From contig CAYTTY010000008.1 in the NCBI GenBank assembly GCA_964440935.1, positions 1 through 64,000 on the forward strand: DNA of 64,000 bases, read 5' to 3'. Position numbers and translations under genes: made by a program. Positions 16,042-25,218 of the stretch are shown one piece after another (the stretch's first letter is position 1; each line of letters starts with the position of its first letter). The notes beneath the pieces are model-generated. The model made no database searches, was not told where the DNA came from, and saw only the letters and a program-made list of their open reading frames with translations. Origin of the DNA: WJJR01 sp964440935 (lineage in GTDB: Bacteria > Zixibacteria > MSB-5A5 > WJJR01).

Positions 16042-17367
16042 CTACGATGCGACAGTCTGTGCGGTCGACGCAGCTGTCTGTCGGCTGAGAATCTGCTTCG
16101 CAGCCCCCAGTCCGGCCAGGTGGCCGCTCGACCAGGCCCATTGGAAGTTGTAGCCGCCGGCGGGACCGTCGACGTCGAGGATTTCGCCACAGAGGTAGAG
16201 GCCGGGGATGCGCTGCGACTGCATTAATGGGATGTCGACTTCCTTGAGATCGATGCCGCCGGCGGTGGCCTCGGCATGATCATAGCCGCGCGTGTCGGTA
16301 ATTGTAATGGGTGTGTCGAGGAGTTGCTTGATGATGGCGGCGCGCAATTCCTCGTCGAGATGACTGAGCAGGACATCACCACCCGCTGCCGCTGCCACCA
16401 GTTTTGCCAGTTTTACCGGCAGGAGCCGTCCCAGCATTGACGATACAAACCGTCGGGGTTGTGCTTCAGTGTGGGCGCACATCCACCGGTCGAGCTTGAT
16501 CGGGTCGGTGTGTTGGGTCAGCGACATCGACACCTCCAGTTCGGCTTGGGGATTGTCGACCAGTGCGCGCAGCCAGTGACGGGAAAAGGTCTTGGGCGCC
16601 GGACCGTTGAGACCGTAATGGGTAAACAGAATCGTCCCTTCGGATGTCGCGAGCAGTTTGCGTTCACTGCCGGTGCGCTCATACAAACTGAGGATTCCGT
16701 CGATCGAACTTCCGCGCAGGGCGCAAAACGATCCGCCGACCGACGAACTACTTTCGAGGACGAGGCCAACCAGCGCCGGAGTAGTTGGAATGATCGTATG
16801 CCCGAACCGTCCGAGCGTTTTCATTAAGGACCCATCGCTGCCGGATTCCGGCATGGAGAGTCCACCCGTGGCGATGATCAGGGCGTGGGCATTGACATCG
16901 TCGCGCGGACCGTTCGGTCCACGAGACTGGATGGTGAATCCGGTCGGGTGTGGTTTTATGCCGGTAACTTTGTGGCTGCACCGCAAATCCACTCGGGCTG
17001 CTTTCAATTGCCGGAGAAGGGCATTGAGGACGGCGTGCGAGTTGTCGTTGGCGGGAAATACGCGGCCGTCGGACTCGGTCTTCAGCCGAACACCCATGTT
17101 GTGGATCCAGTCCTGTGCGCGCTCGGAACCAAACTGTTCGAGGATGCTGGCGATCTGATCGGGCGCGCCGCCGTTGTAGTCATCAGCGGTGACCGACTTG
17201 TTGGTAAGGTTGCACCGTCCGCCGCCACTGATCAGGATCTTGTCGCCCGGTTTGAGCGCGCCGTCCAGGACCACAACCTGATGCTCCTCCGGATTGAGCT
17301 GTTCCGCTGCAAAGATTGCCGCGGTCAGTCCGGCTGCACCAGCCCCTATAACGACAACGTCGCCCAT
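16042..17367 (-). CDS. BaiN/HI0933-family FAD-dependent oxidoreductase (copy 1)
   Basis: A 441-residue flavoprotein of the HI0933/YhiN/BaiN family. It has an N-terminal VVIGAGAAG Rossmann motif, the family SGGGRCNLTN and PESGSDGS segments and the C-terminal ATAGGIDLKEVD and GEILDVDGPAGGYNFQWAWSSG-type FAD motif. Members include BaiN, implicated in bile-acid double-bond reduction, but most have unknown substrates. The ATG at 17367 is chosen because the in-frame extension upstream translates a 9-bp tandem repeat into Ser-Ala runs. It is preceded on the same strand by a clear paralogue ending at 17493. Confidence 0.88.
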   Translation of the reverse strand: MGDVVVIGAGAAGLTAAIFAAEQLNPEEHQVVVLDGALKPGDKILISGGGRCNLTNKSVTADDYNGGAPDQIASILEQFGSERAQDWIHNMGVRLKTESDGRVFPANDNSHAVLNALLRQLKAARVDLRCSHKVTGIKPHPTGFTIQSRGPNGPRDDVNAHALIIATGGLSMPESGSDGSLMKTLGRFGHTIIPTTPALVGLVLESSSSVGGSFCALRGSSIDGILSLYERTGSERKLLATSEGTILFTHYGLNGPAPKTFSRHWLRALVDNPQAELEVSMSLTQHTDPIKLDRWMCAHTEAQPRRFVSSMLGRLLPVKLAKLVAAAAGGDVLLSHLDEELRAAIIKQLLDTPITITDTRGYDHAEATAGGIDLKEVDIPLMQSQRIPGLYLCGEILDVDGPAGGYNFQWAWSSGHLAGLGAAKQILSRQTAASTAQTVAS

Positions 17368-17406
17368 ATACCTATGATCGGGATTACGCGTGAGAACTAC
17401 ACTCTT

Positions 17407-17460
17407 GGCGGAACTGGCGGAACTGGCGGAACTGGCGGAACTGGCGGAACTGGCGGAAGG
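17407..17460. repeat. 9-bp tandem repeat between the two BaiN-like genes
   Basis: Five perfect GGCGGAACT units and one imperfect one, in the 125-bp gap between the paralogues. Units of 9 bp would keep frame if translated, but the start at 17367 leaves it non-coding. Copy number may vary between strains. Confidence 0.85.
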
Positions 17461-17492
17461 GGACGATCCGTGCGGAAGATGCGGTGGCCAGC

Positions 17493-18806
17493 TCACGCAG
17501 CCCGGCTAAAGTCTGGTGGCGCTGTGACATGCGCAGCCGCCGCACGGCCGGCCAGATACCCGCTCGACCAGGCCCACTGGAAGTTGAAGCCGCCGATGCG
17601 TCCATCGACATCGAGGATTTCACCACACAGATACAGGCCGTCGATGATCCGCGACCGCATCGTCCGCACATCGATTTCACGCAAATCGATCCCTCCGGCA
17701 GTGGCTTCGGCATAGGTATAGCCACGGGTGCCGGCGACGGCAACATCGAGGTCCGTGAGGACGGTGCTGAGCGTGTGTCGTGCGGGCCGCGTCAGTTCGG
17801 CCAATCGGCTATCGCCACCGGATAATTCAACCAGCGCCGACGCGAGTCGGGCCGGGACCATGCTTGCGAGCATGGAGGTGACCGATTGTCTGGGATGACG
17901 GCTGACATAATCTGCGATCCACCGTTCGGCATCGGCTGAGGTGCGAAGACGACTCAGGCCGAGCGTAACGGCGAGCGCTTCGTGCGGATGCTCCAATTGC
18001 TCGCGCAGCAGATGCCGGGATAAGTTCATCGGTGCCGGGCCACTCAGACCGAAGTGAGTGAAGAGGATGGACCCGTCGATGTGATGCACCCGTTGCCGTT
18101 GGCCGTTGCCACGCACACGGTATAAGCGCACGTGTCCATCGACCGACACACCGCTGAACTGCTTCAACTGTATGCTGGGTGCCGACGCTGGTTTCACCAC
18201 CAGCGGTGCGAGCGCCGGTGTGGTCGGGACGATCGTGTGGCCGTGTCGCCGGAGCAGTTGCATGACGGCGCCATCGCTTCCGGATTTCGGCAGCGCCAGT
18301 CCACCGGCCGCAACGATGACTGTACTCGCATCGACGGTGCTGTGCGTGCCCGCCTGGGTCTGCATCACCAGGCGGAACTGATTGCCCTGAGGGATGATGG
18401 CGGTTACCCGCGCGTCCGACCACAATTCGGCGCCCGCATCGGCGAGACGTTTCAGTAATGCATCGAGAACAGTTTGCGCGCGGTTGGTGACGGGAAACAG
18501 CTTACCGTTGCTTTCCAGCTTCAATTCCACGCCCATGTTCCGGAACCATTCGCGCGTTCGCGTCGCGACGAATTCCGAGAGCACTTTCCTTATCGTGGCT
18601 CGCGATGCGCCATTGAATTCGTCGGGGGTGACCACATCATTGGTGACATTGCATCGTCCGCCGCCGCTGACCAGAATCTTCGCGCCCGGTTTGCGTGCGG
18701 ATTCGAGCACGACCACTCGCTTTCCCTGTGGCACAGCCCGTTCCGCCGCAAAGATGGCAGCGGTCAGTCCGGCGGCGCCGGCGCCGATGACGGCGATGTC
18801 GATCAT
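17493..18806 (-). CDS. BaiN/HI0933-family FAD-dependent oxidoreductase (copy 2)
   Basis: A 437-residue flavoprotein of the same family as the gene at 16042. It shares the same landmarks: VIGAGAAG, SGGGRCNVTN, PKSGSDGA, ATAGGIDLREID and the GEILDVDGRIGGFNFQWAWSSG-type C-terminus. The two are tandem duplicates that have diverged considerably outside the FAD sites. The ATG at 18806 matches the family N-terminus, but no good ribosome site precedes it. Substrate unknown. Confidence 0.88.
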   Translation of the reverse strand: MIDIAVIGAGAAGLTAAIFAAERAVPQGKRVVVLESARKPGAKILVSGGGRCNVTNDVVTPDEFNGASRATIRKVLSEFVATRTREWFRNMGVELKLESNGKLFPVTNRAQTVLDALLKRLADAGAELWSDARVTAIIPQGNQFRLVMQTQAGTHSTVDASTVIVAAGGLALPKSGSDGAVMQLLRRHGHTIVPTTPALAPLVVKPASAPSIQLKQFSGVSVDGHVRLYRVRGNGQRQRVHHIDGSILFTHFGLSGPAPMNLSRHLLREQLEHPHEALAVTLGLSRLRTSADAERWIADYVSRHPRQSVTSMLASMVPARLASALVELSGGDSRLAELTRPARHTLSTVLTDLDVAVAGTRGYTYAEATAGGIDLREIDVRTMRSRIIDGLYLCGEILDVDGRIGGFNFQWAWSSGYLAGRAAAAHVTAPPDFSRAA

Positions 18807-18963
18807 GGTGAGGGCACTCTACTCAATGGGAAGACCATAACAATTGTCACAGAAATTTGCCACGGCAGGCGGACAAGTCCGATTAAATTTGTGCCATGGG
18901 CTTCATGGACATTAACTATTTATATAGACAGATGCACGTCCCATAATTCCCTGCTGAACGCCC

Positions 18964-19140
18964 GTAGGTCAGGAGCACGGCGCGTCACAGCCGCTCGCAA
19001 TGGCTGGCCCGTTACTGCGCCGGGCTCCTGACATCTCCACGCAAAAAACCACCTCTCCCAACCAGAACTGTCAGGAGCCCTGCGCTGCGAAAGGATCATT
19101 TCACTCGATTCTATCTTGACGCGCAGTGCTCCTGACCTAC
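18964..19140. mobile_element. MITE-like element, family B copy 1
   Basis: 177 bp with 24-bp terminal inverted repeats beginning GTAGGTCAGGAGCAC (one internal mismatch, two including the last base). A second inner inverted pair, GGGCTCCTGACA/TGTCAGGAGCCC, is present. Identity to the second copy extends slightly beyond the termini, from 18960 to 19145. No coding capacity. Confidence 0.75.
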
Positions 19141-19198
19141 TATCTACTGAAAGCGTCCGGCCAGTGAATCGAATACAAAGTGACGTGCTCATTTTTGG

Positions 19199-19294
19199 GT
19201 AGGGGCGCATTGCATGCGCCCTTTCACCGCAGCAGTTCACGTGCCTTGGGCGCATGCTCTTCGGCAATGCTCAGAGTAAACAATGCGCCCCTAC
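19199..19294. repeat. GTAG-led hairpins, head to head
   Basis: GTAG plus GGGCGCAT-tgc-ATGCGCCC (19199-19221) faces a second arm pair, GGGCGCAT (19248-19255) and ATGCGCCC (19283-19290), closed by CCTAC. Confidence 0.65.
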
Positions 19295-19335
19295 GAGTGA
19301 TTGTGAATTGTACACCCGACTGATTTCAACAGCCC

Positions 19336-19512
19336 GTAGGTCAGGAGCACGGCGCGTCACAGCCGCTCGCAATGGCTGGCCCGTTACTGCGCCGGGCTCC
19401 TGACATCTCCACGCAAAAAACCACCTCTCCCAACCAGAACTGTCAGGAGCCCTGCGCTGCGAAAGGATCATTTCACTCGATTCTATCTTGACGCGCAGTG
19501 CTCCTGACCTAC
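19336..19512. mobile_element. MITE-like element, family B copy 2
   Basis: It appears base-for-base identical to 18964-19140 and in the same orientation, 372 bp away. The intervening sequence is unrelated, so this is not a simple tandem duplication. Confidence 0.75.
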
Positions 19513-19517
19513 TATCT

Positions 19518-19612
19518 GAGTACGCCCTGTCCCGGTAACGGTTATGTGCCTTGGGCGCATTCAATGCGCCCCTACAAAAGCACGCAATCGGCATCGACAC
19601 ACCTTTTTCAAC
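19518..19612. repeat. Hairpin unit shared with 55018-55108
   Basis: A TACGCCCTG start, hairpin GGGCGCATT-c-AATGCGCCC plus CTAC (19553-19575), then AAAGCACG and GACACAC...TTTTTCAACA. The order of words is the same at 55018-55108, with GTAT in place of GCAT in the stem and matching changes on the other arm. Confidence 0.65.
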
Positions 19613-19759
19613 AGCTCCCCCTCTAAAGGCCCGCGGCACACGACTCTCGGGAAATGGCCATAGCCGATGCGGGATTGCGGGGTTTGAGTCATCAGGCACC
19701 CACATTGATCTTCAATCAGACTTGTCCTCCTGTGGCGGAAATGTATTTCGACAACTGCT

Positions 19760-22681
19760 TTAATTGGTACCTTGTTTCAAAGCGGCAATATGGGCTTTCG
19801 CGCTGTCGATCAGTGTCAATTCCGGATCGGGATCGTGCCACAGTTCGAGGAAGTGCTCGTAGCGTTCGATGGCTTTCTGCGTCCAGCCGGACATTTCGTA
19901 GGCGCGGGCGAGGTAGTAGTGAAGTGTGATCAAAATGACGTCCTGAGTGGCATCTTGATCGAACCCGGACAACAACTCTTCCATGACCGGTATGGCCTCA
20001 GAGGGCATGGACAACACGAGGTAGGCGCGCGCAACTGTCTCCTTTAGAAAGAAATCCCTGCCTTCCAGTGCTCCGCTCCTCAGAGTTGAGTCCAGGTACG
20101 CGCGGATGGTGCCCGTTTCCCCACGCTGAGTCGAAAAGTACAGCATGTGATGGTAGTACCAGATCGTATCGGACGCACCTCCCGAGGTCATCAGTCGATA
20201 TAATTCGCCTTGCAGGGAATCCGCCTGATCGGAGTGTCCCATCAAATCGCGGAACTCTGCCTCCACGCCAACCAGCCAATGCGCATCGCTGGGCGAAAGG
20301 GCCGCTGTCGCGCTCTGGGCTTCCTTGACGACTGAGAGCGCCTCCGCATAGTCTCCCAGCGAGTGAAGCAGGAACATCTTCACATACAATTTTATGACAT
20401 ACGGCCACCCGGTAAAATGCTCCATCCGGTCGGCCTCCAGTCCGGCGTTCAACAATTCAATCGCTTTGCGGATCCGTCCCTGGTGGGTATGGATTGTGGC
20501 CAGGCCAATTCGTCCAAACGAACGAGTGTCGCCGTCCTCGCTCTTCACCATTCTGATGAACGTGGATTCGGCGGCCCGAAAGTCGCGGGTTAGAATCTGC
20601 AGATATCCGGTCTTGTTCTGAGCCGCGATGAAACTGGGATTCTTGGATATGGCCTGGCGATAGGAGTGGATGGCGTCATCGTACCGTCCGCGGCGTGCGT
20701 AGAGGTCGCCTCTGGAGTCATACGGATTGGCTTCTTCAGGCGCCAGCGCGATGTATTTGTTTATCGCCTCGATCGATTTTTCCAGTTCACCCATTTCATC
20801 ATAGGTGTAGGCCATCTGGTTGTAGGCGGTTTTGTCCAGCGAGTCGAGGGCGATGATGCGCTGGCACATCGCAACCGACTCCTCGAGCCGCCGTTCCCAG
20901 CGCAGGCGCAAAGCCATTTGCAGCATGACCTCGGTGTCGTCGGGGAACTCTTCCAGAATGTCCCGAAGCGCTTCCAGTTGCGCGTGAGGGCCTTGCTCCC
21001 TCAGAATGAAGAAGCTTTCCAGAAAGAGCCGGTCGCGTCGTCCGAGCCGATGGGCGTACTGCATGGCACGCTCCATCCAGTGAGTCAGTTCCTCGGCAGA
21101 TCCCCCGCTCAGCCGGTACAACTCGAGGTAGGCCAGCGCAAATGTGGTGTCCAGATCGATGGCGCGGAGCAACTCTCGCTTCGCTTCCGGATGGTAGAGT
21201 TGCCGGCGGTAATCGACGGCGTTGAGGTAGTGACGATACGCATCGGTCGAGGTCGAGGCCTCGATCACCATGGTGTTCCCCGCATCGGCCGGTTCCGGGA
21301 TCGCCAGGTCATCGGCGATATCAGTTGCCAGCCGTCCCATCAGTTCGAAAATCGTCTCGCCCTCTGTTCCCTCCAGTTTTTGGGATGCGATGGTGGTGCC
21401 GGTTTCGGATTCGACAATCTGCGATGTGATCACAAACCGCGGTTCGGTCTGAAGAATCGTTCCCATCAGCATCCACTTGGCTTGGGCGCGTTCGGCGACC
21501 TGAGTGGCGACATCGCGATTGACAGACTTCTGCCCCTCGCGACCGAGCAGCTTGAGAATGTCATAGAGTCGCTGACTCGAAACGATTTGCATGTGCTGCG
21601 ATTCCGACAAGTCGGCGATCAGCAGGTTGGTGGCCATCTCGCCGTATCGTTGGGGATCATCGGGTTCGGTCAGATTATCGAAATACATAATGGCCAGACG
21701 GTCGGCGACCGCCTCGGCGTCTTGAATCGGGGACACGTCGATTTTCCACGGTTGCAGGATCAGCAAGATCACCACAATCACCGTCACAGCCGCTGCGGGA
21801 ATGGCAAGGCGCGGTAATGAGCGCTTGGCGGGCGCGTAGGCCGCCGACGGTTGCGACGGGCCCGATGTGCGCGCATCGCGCTCGCGACGCAGTTCCGTCA
21901 CCATCTCCGCTGCCGACGGGTATCGTTTGTCCGGATTCTTCTGAAGTGCGCGGTTGACGATGGCCGCCAGCCCCGGTGGCGTGTCCGGACGCGCATTGCG
22001 CACCGGATCCGGTGTTTCGTTCATGATCGAGTACATCATCGCCGCGTGATGCGCCCCCGTGAACGGCGGGTGACCGGCCAGCATTTCGTAAAGGAGTATG
22101 CCCAATGAGAAGACATCGCTGTGGGCGTCGGCGTCTTTACCCTCCACCTGCTCGGGCGACATGTAGGCGATCGTGCCGAGGGTTGAGCCGTCTTGTGTCA
22201 GCTTGGAGGTGCCCTGAACGAGAGCCAATCCGAAATCGAGTATCCGCACACGATCTTCACGATCGATGAAGATATTGCCCGGTTTCAAATCGCGGTGAAC
22301 GATTCCGGCTTTGTGCGCCTGCTCGAGGCCGCGGGCGATTTGCACAGCGATACGGAGAATTTCGTCGATTGTCCGTGGCTGCTCCCGCAGATAGGCATCG
22401 AGGGGGCGGCCGTCGATGTACTCCATGGCGATGAAATCGCGACCGCCGGTGTGCTCGACCGAGTGAATCGTCACGATATTCGAGTGGCTGAGCTTCGACG
22501 CTGCCTTGGCCTCTCGCAGCAGGCGTTCACGGGCTTCGGCGTTCTGCGAAAGAGATTCCGGCAGGAATTTGAGCGCCACTTTCCGGTCGAGTTTGGTGTC
22601 CTGGGCAAGATACACCTCGCCCATGCCTCCGGAGCCGAGCTTGGATTCTATGGCGTAATGAGCGATTGTCTGACCGATCAT
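19760..22681 (-). CDS. Membrane Ser/Thr kinase with TolB-like and TPR domains
   Basis: A 973-residue protein. The N-terminal Hanks kinase (about 8-270) has GSGGMGEVY, VALK, HRDLKPGN, DFGLA and GTIAYMSPEQ, so it should be active. One membrane helix lies at about 292-310. A TolB-like/FlgO-like domain follows (about 325-455: DRLAIMYFDNL, NLLIADLSES), then many TPR-like repeats to the end. It starts within residues of the kinase fold, like its two upstream neighbours. Two ATGs are adjacent (22684 and 22681); the second gives better spacing to GAGGGTGA and the shared MIGxTIAxY start. It is last in a three-kinase operon, 23-26 bp after the previous stop. Confidence 0.88.
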   Translation of the reverse strand: MIGQTIAHYAIESKLGSGGMGEVYLAQDTKLDRKVALKFLPESLSQNAEARERLLREAKAASKLSHSNIVTIHSVEHTGGRDFIAMEYIDGRPLDAYLREQPRTIDEILRIAVQIARGLEQAHKAGIVHRDLKPGNIFIDREDRVRILDFGLALVQGTSKLTQDGSTLGTIAYMSPEQVEGKDADAHSDVFSLGILLYEMLAGHPPFTGAHHAAMMYSIMNETPDPVRNARPDTPPGLAAIVNRALQKNPDKRYPSAAEMVTELRRERDARTSGPSQPSAAYAPAKRSLPRLAIPAAAVTVIVVILLILQPWKIDVSPIQDAEAVADRLAIMYFDNLTEPDDPQRYGEMATNLLIADLSESQHMQIVSSQRLYDILKLLGREGQKSVNRDVATQVAERAQAKWMLMGTILQTEPRFVITSQIVESETGTTIASQKLEGTEGETIFELMGRLATDIADDLAIPEPADAGNTMVIEASTSTDAYRHYLNAVDYRRQLYHPEAKRELLRAIDLDTTFALAYLELYRLSGGSAEELTHWMERAMQYAHRLGRRDRLFLESFFILREQGPHAQLEALRDILEEFPDDTEVMLQMALRLRWERRLEESVAMCQRIIALDSLDKTAYNQMAYTYDEMGELEKSIEAINKYIALAPEEANPYDSRGDLYARRGRYDDAIHSYRQAISKNPSFIAAQNKTGYLQILTRDFRAAESTFIRMVKSEDGDTRSFGRIGLATIHTHQGRIRKAIELLNAGLEADRMEHFTGWPYVIKLYVKMFLLHSLGDYAEALSVVKEAQSATAALSPSDAHWLVGVEAEFRDLMGHSDQADSLQGELYRLMTSGGASDTIWYYHHMLYFSTQRGETGTIRAYLDSTLRSGALEGRDFFLKETVARAYLVLSMPSEAIPVMEELLSGFDQDATQDVILITLHYYLARAYEMSGWTQKAIERYEHFLELWHDPDPELTLIDSAKAHIAALKQGTN

Positions 22682-22707
22682 CATTCACCCTCAGTGGCAA
22701 CCACCGT

Positions 22708-25218
22708 CTAAAAGACCCGCTCGTCCTGTGCTATAATGGACGCAAAGCGTGAATGGCCGTGAAGTTGGTCCAAAGCTGGATCCAACTGTATGTATTTGCG
22801 CGAGAACCACGACGGTACCGACACGATCTCCTCGAGAACATCGCATGCGCGATCCAATTCGCCAACCGCAGAACACACGGTTGCCAACTGATACTGGACC
22901 ACCCGATCGCGGATCGCGTCGGGTGCTGCGGAGCAAAGTGACACTGCTCTCTCGCCGTTTTCAATCGCCCGTGATCGGTCGCTTAGGTCCGCGTAGACCA
23001 GTCCCAACGAGCTGTACAGTCGAAAATCGTCCGGATTCGCCTCGATGGCCGATTCCAGTTGCGGTATGGCGGTTCGGTAAGCCTGTTCCGCATCCTTATC
23101 CTGACCAAGCCGACGGAGACAGAATCCTCGCAATTGCGACTTGGCCATGGCCCATGGTTGTGTCCCCAAGAGCTCGCTTTTCAACGTCTCTACGAACTCC
23201 AGTGCATCGGAAAATCGGCGCTCGAACAGAAGCTGCCGGTACAGGAAGAAGAAGAGATGCACATCACCCGCTTTGTCTCTGGGTATGCTCTCCAGCGCCT
23301 TGCGCGCGCTGTCCAGGTCTCCGTTCCAGGCCAAGTGGTTACTGGCGTGAAACACATAGGCGATCGTTTGATCCGGCGCCATTTCCATGGATCGTTGAAA
23401 ACAGCGATCTGCCTCTTCATACCGCCGCAGACACGTGAGCGTAACGCCGATCTCAGACAGGATAGTTCTGCTCAGTGGATCTAGTTCGAATGCCCGTCTA
23501 AGGCATTCGAGCCCGGTGACAAACTCACCCATGCGCCGCCGCACACCGCCAATCGACAGCCACAGATACGCCGAATTTGGTGTCATTGACAGCGCACGCT
23601 CAAATTCGTCGAGCGCTGCTGTGTAGTCACGATGACAGCGGTAATAATACAGGCCTTTGGCGAAATTTGTTTCCATGCCGTCGGGCTGTAATTGTTCGGC
23701 CTTCTCCATGGCTTGTTTGGATTGGTCCCTGCGTGCATCAGACTGATCATACCCGTGGTGGTACATTTCTGAGTGTGCCTTCGATAGATCGGCCCAGGCC
23801 ACGGCGAAGTTGGGGTCCAATTGCACGGCGCGATTGAACATTTCAACGGATAGTTGGAAATCACGTTCGAGATACGACGCGCGGTTCATGTATTCCCTGC
23901 CACGCAGGTAGGCATGGTAGGCGTCGAGATTGTCGGTGGGACGGATGTGAATGGCGGCCCGTTCCGGTGCTATCAGGGTGATGTTCAATTGCTCGATGAC
24001 GTGTTCTGCAATGTCCGTTTGCACGTCGAAGATGTCTTCCAGTACACGATCGTAGCGGTCGGACCACAAGTGCGTGTCATCGGCGACCTTGATTAACTGT
24101 GGGGTGATGCGTACACGGCTGGACCCATCCCGGGATTTGCCCCAGCGCACCGTGCCTTCCAGGATGTGATCGGCGCCCAGCTCGGCGCCGATTTCACGCA
24201 GAGGCTTGCGGGTGTCCTTGTACTGCATCACGCTGGTGCGCGAGATGACACCCAGTTCTTTCACGGCGGCGAGACGGCTGATGATCTCTTCGGTAATACC
24301 GTCGGCGAAGTACTCATCGTCCGCCGGTCCCAGGTTCTCAAAGGGCAATACGGCGAGCATCTTGCGCGTCGAAGTTGTGGCGATTGTCCTGACGGGTTGC
24401 GATTCGCTGTCTCTCCGAAGCGACCGAAGATCAGCCACGAGATCGGCGGCACTCTGATATCGTTCTTCCGGTCGTTTGGCCAGGCATTTGGCCACCACGC
24501 GTTGCAACTCGTCGGGAACGTCGGTTTTGTATCGCACCAGAGGTTCCGGTTGTTCATTGACAATCGCATAGATCAACGCGGCGGAATGATCGCCGCGGAA
24601 GGGCAGACGCCCGATGATCATTTCGTATAGAACCACACCGAGTGAAAACAGATCGGAGCGATGATCACAGTCTCGGCTCATCGCCTGTTCGGGCGACATG
24701 TAGGCCGCGGTGCCAAGCGTCGAGCCGGCCTGCGTCAGTCGTACCGCTCCTGCAAATGTGGCTAATCCGAAATCGAGCAGCCTGGCGCGGCGGTCGGCGT
24801 CGATCAGAATATTCGTCGGTTTGATATCGCGATGGACGATCCCGGATTCGTGCGCCTTAAGCAACCCCTCTCCGATCTGCAGCGTGAGCCCCAACAGATC
24901 ACGCAATGGCAATTCATGCATCTTGCAGAATTCGTCGAGCGGGTATCCGTCGATGTATTCCATTACAATGTAGTCACGACCGTCATGTTGTTCGACCGAG
25001 TAGACCGTCAGAATATTCGGATGATTCAGCCGTGAAGTGGCTTTGGCCTCACGCAGTAAGCGCTCACGGGCTTCGGGATCCTGTGTCAAACTGTCCGGGA
25101 GAAACTTCAGTGCCACTTTGCGGTCGAGTTTCATGTCCTCGGCAAGGTACACCTCGCCCATACCGCCGGAGCCGAGCTTCTCGAGGATATTATAGTGGGC
25201 GATGGATTGTCCAATCAT
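22708..25218 (-). CDS. Cytoplasmic Ser/Thr kinase with TolB-like and TPR domains
   Basis: An 836-residue protein. The kinase domain (about 8-265) has all catalytic motifs (GSGGMGEVY, VALK, HRDIKPTN, DFGLA, GTAAYMSPEQ). A TolB-like domain follows (about 285-405: KMLAVLPFENLGPADDEYFADG, GAELGADHILEGTVR), then TPR repeats (about 430-836). Unlike its neighbours it has no membrane helix, so it should be soluble. Its ATG overlaps the stop of the upstream kinase gene by 4 bp (ATGA), implying translational coupling. The kinase N-terminus closely matches that of the other two, so they arose by duplication with different C-terminal attachments. Confidence 0.88.
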   Translation of the reverse strand: MIGQSIAHYNILEKLGSGGMGEVYLAEDMKLDRKVALKFLPDSLTQDPEARERLLREAKATSRLNHPNILTVYSVEQHDGRDYIVMEYIDGYPLDEFCKMHELPLRDLLGLTLQIGEGLLKAHESGIVHRDIKPTNILIDADRRARLLDFGLATFAGAVRLTQAGSTLGTAAYMSPEQAMSRDCDHRSDLFSLGVVLYEMIIGRLPFRGDHSAALIYAIVNEQPEPLVRYKTDVPDELQRVVAKCLAKRPEERYQSAADLVADLRSLRRDSESQPVRTIATTSTRKMLAVLPFENLGPADDEYFADGITEEIISRLAAVKELGVISRTSVMQYKDTRKPLREIGAELGADHILEGTVRWGKSRDGSSRVRITPQLIKVADDTHLWSDRYDRVLEDIFDVQTDIAEHVIEQLNITLIAPERAAIHIRPTDNLDAYHAYLRGREYMNRASYLERDFQLSVEMFNRAVQLDPNFAVAWADLSKAHSEMYHHGYDQSDARRDQSKQAMEKAEQLQPDGMETNFAKGLYYYRCHRDYTAALDEFERALSMTPNSAYLWLSIGGVRRRMGEFVTGLECLRRAFELDPLSRTILSEIGVTLTCLRRYEEADRCFQRSMEMAPDQTIAYVFHASNHLAWNGDLDSARKALESIPRDKAGDVHLFFFLYRQLLFERRFSDALEFVETLKSELLGTQPWAMAKSQLRGFCLRRLGQDKDAEQAYRTAIPQLESAIEANPDDFRLYSSLGLVYADLSDRSRAIENGERAVSLCSAAPDAIRDRVVQYQLATVCSAVGELDRACDVLEEIVSVPSWFSRKYIQLDPALDQLHGHSRFASIIAQDERVF

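Larger units (their letters stand above)
18807..19759. other. 950-bp gap of mobile and palindromic repeats
   Basis: No gene. It holds two identical 177-bp elements (18964-19140 and 19336-19512), a GTAG-led hairpin pair between them (19199-19294) and another hairpin unit after them (19518-19612). Confidence 0.7.

Noticed and set aside
17407..17460. Tandem repeat considered as a CRISPR array or coding Ser/Ala run
   Set aside because: Units are 9 bp with no spacers, and the coding start that fits the family lies beyond it.
20666..21817. Long plus-strand reading frame (about 380 codons) opposite the third kinase gene
   Set aside because: It lies entirely within a well-supported kinase/TPR gene on the other strand and its translation shows no domain; it is an antisense shadow.
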